Assembly: GCA_964549595.1 (NCBI GenBank)
Contig: CAZJWK010000022.1
Span: 1 to 32,005, forward strand
Origin: CAZQQN01 sp964549595
GTDB taxonomy: Bacteria; Bacteroidota; Bacteroidia; CAILMK01; CAYYUA01
DNA: 32,005 nt
Direction of reading: 5' to 3'
Shown here piece by piece: positions 26,914 through 32,005 of this stretch. Within the stretch, counting starts at the first letter, position 1. Every line of letters starts with the position of its first letter. The position numbers and the translations under genes are program-made. Under the pieces are notes generated by a model. It did not search any database. It was not told the DNA's origin and saw only the letters and a list, made by a program, of their open reading frames with translations.

Positions 26914-26942
26914 GTGGGTAATTGACATTTTCGATTACCCAC
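26914..26942. other. Inverted repeat between the two POT genes
   Basis: GTGGGTAAT (26914-26922) pairs with ATTACCCAC (26934-26942) around an 11-base loop. No good T-run follows, so it may be a weak terminator or a regulatory structure. It lies about 70 bases after the stop of the first POT gene. Confidence 0.5.
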
Positions 26943-26955
26943 TAATTTCTATTGT

Positions 26956-26969
26956 ATGGGTAGACCCAT
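26956..26969. promoter_or_regulatory. Short perfect palindromic site, possible operator
   Basis: ATGGGT and ACCCAT flank AG. A second, smaller inverted repeat, CGGAT-gct-ATCCG, lies at 27024-27036. Both sit in the 285-base gap before the second POT gene. No regulator is in the window and no known operator is recognised. Confidence 0.3.
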
Positions 26970-27128
26970 GCTACGGTATGCGATTAAAAAACTTGTAAAA
27001 ATGAGCTAAAAAACAAACATCAACGGATGCTATCCGAAATAATCGGTTAAAAGCAATCATTAATCAGGTTTTTCCTCGGTATTAAAAAGTAAGTTTTGGC
27101 ATTTCAGAATTGGTAATTAAGCTTTTTT

Positions 27129-29279
27129 ATGGATATTGGGCTGGTTATCATGATTAGTGCCTGGATTGGAGTAGCTGCCTGGGTTTATTTCATCATAACC
27201 CGGCAGCAAAAATACCATCCCAGAGCCCTTTTTACTTTATTCTTTACCGAACTTTGGGAGCGCTTCAGTTACTATGGGATGCGGGCGCTACTCACCTTGT
27301 ACATGATTAAACAACTCATGTATGCCGATGAATCTGCTTATGGCATTTATGCGGCTTATGCTGCTCTGGTTTATGGCGCCCCCATTTTAGGGGGTTTGAT
27401 AGCCGATAAGCTTTACGGGTTTCGAAAGGCCATAATGCTGGGTGCGGTCCTTATGGCACTTGGCCATTTTTCGATGGCCATCGAAAATAAGTATTTCTTT
27501 TTTGCCGCCTTATCCCTTTTGGTGGTAGGTAACGGTTTTTTTAAGCCCAACATTTCCAGCCTGCTGGGAAGGCTTTATGAGGAAGGAGACCCCCGGAGGG
27601 ACTCCGGTTTTTCCATTTTTTACATGGGGATCAATGTAGGCGCGTTTTTAGCGCCGCTGACCTGTGGCTACCTGGGTGAGACTTACGGCTGGCATTACGG
27701 CTTTGGCCTGGCAGGAATTGGTATGTTAGCTGGGCTTTCAGTGTTTTACTTTGGTCGGGCAGTACTGGAGGATGAAGGTTTACCACCCGATCCTGAAAAA
27801 TTGAAAAAACCACTTATTCCCGGTTTTAACCTGGAAAAGTTGATTGTAATAGGATCTTTACTGGCAGTTCCTCTTATTGCCTTGATGATGAATGAAAACG
27901 AAACCCTGGATTACATTCTAATGGGAGTCGGGGTTGTGATTATTGGTTCATTGCTTTATGAGGCCATAAGGAACGAAAAAACCTACCGGGAACGGATATT
28001 CGTTATTCTGGTTTTGTTTTTCTTCCACATGCTTTTTTGGGCATTTTTTGAACAAGCCGGCAGCTCAATCACGCTTTTTACCGAAAGGAATGTGGATCGA
28101 AGCATTTTTGGCACTGAAATTCCAACTTCTACTTTTCAAAGTGTGAATCCGCTTTTCATTATAATGCTTGCTCCCTTGTTCTCCCTGTTGTGGGTAAAGC
28201 TTCAGGGAATGAGGGCTAATCCTTTTACCCCTTCCAAATTTGCTTTAGGCTTAATCCAGTTGGGATTAGGATTTGGCATGTTCGTGGTTGGTGCCGAATG
28301 GTTTGCAACGAATGAAGGATTGGTACCCTTGGTTTTCTTGTTTTTGGGATACTTTTTCCATACTACAGGGGAATTGTGTCTTTCTCCCGTAGGCTTATCC
28401 ATGATTACTAAGCTTTCGCCGGCAAAGATAGTGGGTTTCGTGATGGGTTCATGGTTTTTGTCCATATCTTTTGCACAACACATAGCCGGTCAAATTGCTT
28501 CCCAGACTTCCGTTTCCCAATATTTGATCCCTTATGCTTCGTACAAACCCGACAAGGGGTTTACCGGTAAGGATGCCTTTTTGCTAAAAGCTTGTGATCA
28601 AAACAAAGCCTGTGATTCCACCTTTGTCGTTGTAAACGTTCATGGAAACAAGGAGCCTGATCAAACCCTGAAAAAACCAGGTAAGCCCTTAGGTGGATAT
28701 TATACCCGCTATGCAAGTGTTCAACCGGGCCAGAGAAAAGCGTTTGATTTGAATGTAGATATGATAGACCCAACGGGAGAAGCGAAAATTAATTTGATCG
28801 AAACCAAAGGTTTAAAAGGGGAAATAAATAAAGCGTCCGGCAAAGATTCCGCCATTTATCAAGGGCCAAAGGATTTTAAAGGAAAAGATTCTTTGCTTTA
28901 CGAGGTGAATAACCCCGATGAAGGCTATACCGACACCGTAAGAATGGTCATTACAGTGTCCGAAATAAGCAATCATCCTCCACAGGCCGAAAAGGATACG
29001 CTGTTCATCGCAACGGAACCTAAGTCAAGCAGGCGAATAGATGTCCTTAAAAATTTTAACGATTCTGACGGGGATAAGCTCAGTGTTAATGTGGTTCAGC
29101 GTTCTAACAATGGCTTTGCAGAGATTAAAGAAAGTGTCCACAGACGATTAACGCCTTCAAAAACATTGAATATTTATTCCAATGTTTTCCAAATGTTATG
29201 TTTTGTGGCCATAGGAGCGGGGTTATTCTTATTCCTGCTGGTACCCGTGCTCCGAAAATGGATGCATGGTATTCATTAA
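27129..29279 (+). CDS. POT/PTR2 peptide transporter with Ig/cadherin-like insertion and extra N-terminal helix
   Basis: A 716-residue POT carrier, a paralogue of the preceding one. An extra hydrophobic helix (3-23) precedes the canonical helix 1, which carries ELWERFSYYG (Glu41, Glu44, Arg45). GNGFFKPNISSLLGRLYEEG, DSGFSIFYMGINVGAF, FWAFFEQAGSSITLF and TGELCLSPVGLSMITKLSP follow. About 220 residues (about 460-680) are inserted before the last helix (688-707). They hold KGFTGKDAF...CDSTFVVVNV (from about 474) and NHPPQAEKDTLF...DVLKNFNDSDGDKLSVNV (from 615), both resembling bacterial Ig/cadherin-type tandem domains (Big_9-like). The predicted side is periplasmic. It should import di/tripeptides; the inserted domains may bind substrate, peptidoglycan or a partner. 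It has its own 285-base upstream region. Confidence 0.92.
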   Translation: MDIGLVIMISAWIGVAAWVYFIITRQQKYHPRALFTLFFTELWERFSYYGMRALLTLYMIKQLMYADESAYGIYAAYAALVYGAPILGGLIADKLYGFRKAIMLGAVLMALGHFSMAIENKYFFFAALSLLVVGNGFFKPNISSLLGRLYEEGDPRRDSGFSIFYMGINVGAFLAPLTCGYLGETYGWHYGFGLAGIGMLAGLSVFYFGRAVLEDEGLPPDPEKLKKPLIPGFNLEKLIVIGSLLAVPLIALMMNENETLDYILMGVGVVIIGSLLYEAIRNEKTYRERIFVILVLFFFHMLFWAFFEQAGSSITLFTERNVDRSIFGTEIPTSTFQSVNPLFIIMLAPLFSLLWVKLQGMRANPFTPSKFALGLIQLGLGFGMFVVGAEWFATNEGLVPLVFLFLGYFFHTTGELCLSPVGLSMITKLSPAKIVGFVMGSWFLSISFAQHIAGQIASQTSVSQYLIPYASYKPDKGFTGKDAFLLKACDQNKACDSTFVVVNVHGNKEPDQTLKKPGKPLGGYYTRYASVQPGQRKAFDLNVDMIDPTGEAKINLIETKGLKGEINKASGKDSAIYQGPKDFKGKDSLLYEVNNPDEGYTDTVRMVITVSEISNHPPQAEKDTLFIATEPKSSRRIDVLKNFNDSDGDKLSVNVVQRSNNGFAEIKESVHRRLTPSKTLNIYSNVFQMLCFVAIGAGLFLFLLVPVLRKWMHGIH

Positions 29280-29301
29280 GCAAATTAAGATTTCCAATAA
29301 C

Positions 29302-30720
29302 TCATTTGAATCTATACCGGATCAGGCGGTATTCATCATCTTCAAAGCCGTAAAACAATAACTCGTTTTTTCCTGTACGCTCGAATAGACCCGGACAGGT
29401 GATAACCCCTCCTTCTTTGGGCTTCAATAGGCGTTTAACGCGAATATTGCTTTTAACGGGAAATTTTGCCATGTATAGGCCTTTATGTTTTTGGGCGTTG
29501 AATTGGTTAAAGAAACAATATATTTTGTCATTTTGGCCAAATAAGCGATAACCCCGGTAATCAGGAAGGGAAGGGGTGAAGTGGGATTTTTCTACTAAGC
29601 GGGTTTGGATGTCTTTATCATCCGGAACATTGAGCATATGAAGTATTAAGTCACCGCTACCACCTTCAGCGGGTTTTGTTTTATTCAAAGTTTCTTCTAC
29701 CACCAAAACCGGCTCATCATAGATCTTTTTGGGCATGCCCAATCGGTAATGCTTTTCCTTGCCTGAAAAGTCAAGCGCTTTTAAAACCCTGGAATTAAAC
29801 TCACCGGATTTTTGATCTATCAATTTGAAAGTGGATATATCAAATGTTTGGACAAAATATTCATCAAAAGCGTCTCCGGTTATGCCATAAAGCTTAATGC
29901 GTTTCCTTATCGATGAATGCTCAAAAAAGGCATCATAAACTTGGTTATTCTTGGCTTCTATTTGTTGCCTGTTGGCATATTCAATTCTGGGAAAAAATTT
30001 AACAAAATCATAAACGGTTTTCCCTTCCTTGCTTTTTTCATCGATGTAAAAAATGGTTTTTTCCCCATACAAATGCAATTGCCTTATTTTCCGGTAAGGC
30101 AATTTGCCGCTGTAAATCTTACGGCATCGGGTATTGAACAGCCGAAAATTTCCCCCATGCAAGACCAAAAAACGCTGGGAATCACCGCTGAGTTGTATAA
30201 AGAAAGGGTAAGCTTTATTTTTATCATCCAGCTTGATGGTCATTAAATGTTGGGCTTGAGAAATGGCTCTTCCGGATAAATCAAATTTTTGCAACTTCAG
30301 TACCCCCCTTTGTCCTTTTTTATGGACGTAATACAACCAAATAACACCCTGGTAAGTAAAACACGCAGAGGGTTGAATCAGACTATCCGTACAGGATAAC
30401 TTTTTATCCCATTTTTTTTCTAAACCCTGATTATACTTGGTTAAATAAAGGTTCTTTAAGTTGTTAAAAAATTTTATTTTCTTTTGCGGATATAAGTTAC
30501 GGTGATTCTGGTAAAGATTTTTGTCATTATTCACTACCCTCTGCCAAGGGTTATGCAGGCCTCTTAAAGTGTAATAATGGTTATCAAACTTGCCAATTAT
30601 TTTTAACCCGGTTGGTTTATACCGGTAAACCGGAGAAAAGTTCTTATGGCCCTGGCTCCATAACCAAACAGGCATTATTACCAAAAGGAAAATAACGCTT
30701 TTCGATCCTTTGGTTCCCAT
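29302..30720 (-). CDS. Exported protein of unknown function, probable beta-propeller
   Basis: I do not recognise a family. The 472-residue product begins with a signal peptide (basic MGTKGSK, hydrophobic core, likely cleavage after WSQ near residue 23). The mature part is rich in short beta strands with repeated aromatic/hydrophobic patterns (VIWLYYV, RFLVLHGGNFRLF, KTIFYIDEK, DKIYCFFNQF, NELLFYGFEDDEYRLIRYRF). That is compatible with a propeller made of irregular blades. It is strongly basic, with many Lys/Arg/Tyr. There is no T9SS sorting domain or lipobox, so a periplasmic location is likely. It is convergent with the second POT gene, 22 bases between stops. The 282-base gap upstream has an AT-rich region and no clear promoter motif for this strand. 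Confidence 0.72.
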   Translation of the reverse strand: MGTKGSKSVIFLLVIMPVWLWSQGHKNFSPVYRYKPTGLKIIGKFDNHYYTLRGLHNPWQRVVNNDKNLYQNHRNLYPQKKIKFFNNLKNLYLTKYNQGLEKKWDKKLSCTDSLIQPSACFTYQGVIWLYYVHKKGQRGVLKLQKFDLSGRAISQAQHLMTIKLDDKNKAYPFFIQLSGDSQRFLVLHGGNFRLFNTRCRKIYSGKLPYRKIRQLHLYGEKTIFYIDEKSKEGKTVYDFVKFFPRIEYANRQQIEAKNNQVYDAFFEHSSIRKRIKLYGITGDAFDEYFVQTFDISTFKLIDQKSGEFNSRVLKALDFSGKEKHYRLGMPKKIYDEPVLVVEETLNKTKPAEGGSGDLILHMLNVPDDKDIQTRLVEKSHFTPSLPDYRGYRLFGQNDKIYCFFNQFNAQKHKGLYMAKFPVKSNIRVKRLLKPKEGGVITCPGLFERTGKNELLFYGFEDDEYRLIRYRFK

Positions 30721-30952
30721 AAAATGTTAATCGTTTATCTAAGCTTTTAGGTATTATGTTCGTCTGAAAAAGGAGCCCATTAAATTGCTTAACTTATTGT
30801 GTTTCAATATTTTGGTTTTTGACCTTATATCGTACATAGGCTTATTCATTGAGTCATTGAACAAGGGATTAATTATCCGTTTTAAAAGGGATAAAATTAT
30901 AGTTTTTATCGGAACTGCCGGCAATTTAACCGAATAAAGCCATTAAATTCCG

Positions 30953-30960
30953 TAAATTTG
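30953..30960 (+). promoter_or_regulatory. Candidate -7 promoter element for the MarC-family gene
   Basis: TAAATTTG matches TAnnTTTG perfectly, 42 bases before the start codon. No convincing -33 element is visible. An 8-bp perfect palindrome, TGCCGGCA, lies just upstream at 30916-30923. Confidence 0.45.
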
Positions 30961-31002
30961 TACCCGTATTTAACTAATGGATATGGCTAAAAAGCGCTAC
31001 AA

Positions 31003-31590
31003 ATGTGGTTTTTCAATCAACTCCAATTAGGACATGTAGTAACCATCACTTTAACCCTTTTTGCGGTTATAGATACTTTGGGCAATATACCAGTGATCAT
31101 TTCCCTTAGAAGGAAAATAGGGCATATTCAGTCGGGTAAGGCAACCATTATTGCCGGGATTTTAATGATCGCATTCCTTTTCCTTGGGGAAGAAATCCTT
31201 AAATTAATAGGCATTGACGTGCTTTCCTTTTCTTTAGCAGGTGCCATTGTGATTTTTATCATCGGTCTTGAAATGGTACTGGGTGTAGAATTTTTTCAAA
31301 CCGGGCAAAGTCCGGAATCCGGAAGTATTGTTCCCATTGCATTTCCTTTGCTGGCAGGATCGGGCTCGCTTACCACCATCATATCCCTTAGAGCCGCTTA
31401 TTCCCATCCGAATATTATCGTGGGTATTCTTATTAACATGGTGATTATCTACATTGTCTTAAAATCCACCAATTGGATTGAACAAAAACTCGGGAGCAGT
31501 GGTATAGAAATAATCAGGCGGGTTTTTGGTATCATTTTGCTTTCCATCGCCATCAAGTTGGCCAAGGATAGCCTTGTGAACTGGATTTAG
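31003..31590 (+). CDS. MarC family integral membrane protein
   Basis: A 195-residue protein with six hydrophobic helices, the normal size and pattern of the MarC family (UPF0056). Motifs are the helix-1 TLFAVIDTLGNIPVIISL, the central GAIVIFIIGLEMVLG, and PIAFPLLAGSGSLTTIISL, the family's most conserved segment. MarC proteins were once linked to multiple antibiotic resistance, but a drug efflux role was not confirmed, and the substrate is unknown. The ATG at 31003 overlaps, in another frame, a short upstream reading frame (30977-31030). The exonuclease gene starts 17 bases after its stop, suggesting co-transcription. Confidence 0.92.
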   Translation: MWFFNQLQLGHVVTITLTLFAVIDTLGNIPVIISLRRKIGHIQSGKATIIAGILMIAFLFLGEEILKLIGIDVLSFSLAGAIVIFIIGLEMVLGVEFFQTGQSPESGSIVPIAFPLLAGSGSLTTIISLRAAYSHPNIIVGILINMVIIYIVLKSTNWIEQKLGSSGIEIIRRVFGIILLSIAIKLAKDSLVNWI

Positions 31591-31607
31591 AAGAAAATTA
31601 TCAATCC

Positions 31608-32005
31608 ATGTATGCAATTGTTGATTTGGAAACCACAGGTGGTAATCCATCAAGAGACCGTATCATTGAGGTGGCTGTTTTTATTCACAACGGCAAGCGG
31701 GTCATTGGCCAATACACCAGCCTGGTAAACCCGGGCATTGAAATTTCTCCCTTTATTCAAGCTTTCACCGGTATTTCAAATGAAATGGTGGCGTCTGCCC
31801 CTTATTTTAAGGATATCCGGGAAGACTTGCAAGCCATTACCAGCCGGCGTGTTTTTGTAGCCCACAATGTGAGGTTTGATTATGGCTTTCTGCGGAATGA
31901 ATTTAAGCGGTCAGGCATATCCTTTTTCAGGAAACAGTTGTGCACCGTGAGGCTTTCTAAGGCAATTCTGCCTAATCAAAAGGCTTACAGCTTAAAGAAA
32001 CTTTG
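31608..32005 (+). CDS. DnaQ-like 3'-5' exonuclease, 3' end outside the window
   Basis: The reading frame opens with ATG at 31608 and runs past the window edge, giving 132 residues. DLETTG (residues 6-11) is the Exo I motif with two metal-binding acids. FVAHNVRFDYGFL (about 84-96) is Exo II with its Asp. CTVRLSKAILPNQKAYSLKKL leads toward Exo III, not reached. This is the DEDDh exonuclease fold of DNA polymerase III epsilon. In many Bacteroidota, proteins that start this way continue into a UvrC-like GIY-YIG nuclease domain, so this may be a DnaQ-GIY-YIG fusion rather than the replicative proofreader; the visible part cannot decide. It follows the MarC gene by 17 bases. Confidence 0.9.
   Translation, partial: MYAIVDLETTGGNPSRDRIIEVAVFIHNGKRVIGQYTSLVNPGIEISPFIQAFTGISNEMVASAPYFKDIREDLQAITSRRVFVAHNVRFDYGFLRNEFKRSGISFFRKQLCTVRLSKAILPNQKAYSLKKL

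Noticed and set aside
1..32005. CRISPR array, tRNA/rRNA gene, insertion sequence or prophage
   Set aside because: No regularly spaced repeats, cloverleaf-like or rRNA-like stretches, transposase or phage genes were seen on either strand.

Overview
The window reads as chromosomal DNA from a member of the Bacteroidota. Three secreted proteins (717-2690, 14707-17073, 20979-22361) end in type A type IX secretion (T9SS) C-terminal sorting domains. Several genes carry the Bacteroidota -7 promoter motif TAnnTTTG. Few starts have a Shine-Dalgarno sequence. The gene set (MutS2, AAA_32-type Lon protease, divergent tryptophan 2,3-dioxygenase, S9B dipeptidyl peptidase) is that of a free-living, probably environmental, bacteroidete. 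By eye, base composition is near 40 % GC. I see no rRNA, tRNA, CRISPR array, insertion sequence or phage gene. No gap between genes exceeds about 285 bases.

Layout. 1-3439 (+): an 18-cysteine secreted protein, a Kelch/Ig-like T9SS protein whose DNA changes composition half way through, a nested inverted repeat, and a DUF2459 lipoprotein. 3450-12641 (-): a co-oriented block with a Lon-like protease, MutS2, an NfeD-like membrane protein, a baeRF/Balon-like ribosome-associated protein, Kdo transferase and a probable outer-membrane beta-barrel. 12740-13486 (+): biotin-protein ligase, convergent with tryptophan 2,3-dioxygenase (13508-14452, -). 14707-17073 (+): an Asp-box T9SS protein, sharing a bidirectional terminator with an FAD-linked oxidase (17149-18552, -). 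18776-29279 (+): dipeptidyl peptidase IV overlapping a PQQ-type sugar dehydrogenase, a strong terminator, then an OPT transporter and two POT transporters. 29302-30720 (-): an unknown exported protein. 31003-32005 (+): a MarC-family protein and the start of a DnaQ-like exonuclease cut by the window edge.

Two groups look functionally coherent. First, DPP IV, OPT and two POT carriers would together release, then import, di- and oligopeptides. Both POT proteins carry large insertions before the last membrane helix, and one insertion resembles Ig/cadherin-like modules. Second, the minus-strand block places MutS2 (a ribosome-collision factor in Bacillus), a Pelota-like baeRF protein and a Lon-family protease close together, which suggests a translation and protein quality-control neighbourhood. 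Both groupings are inference from gene order and family knowledge.
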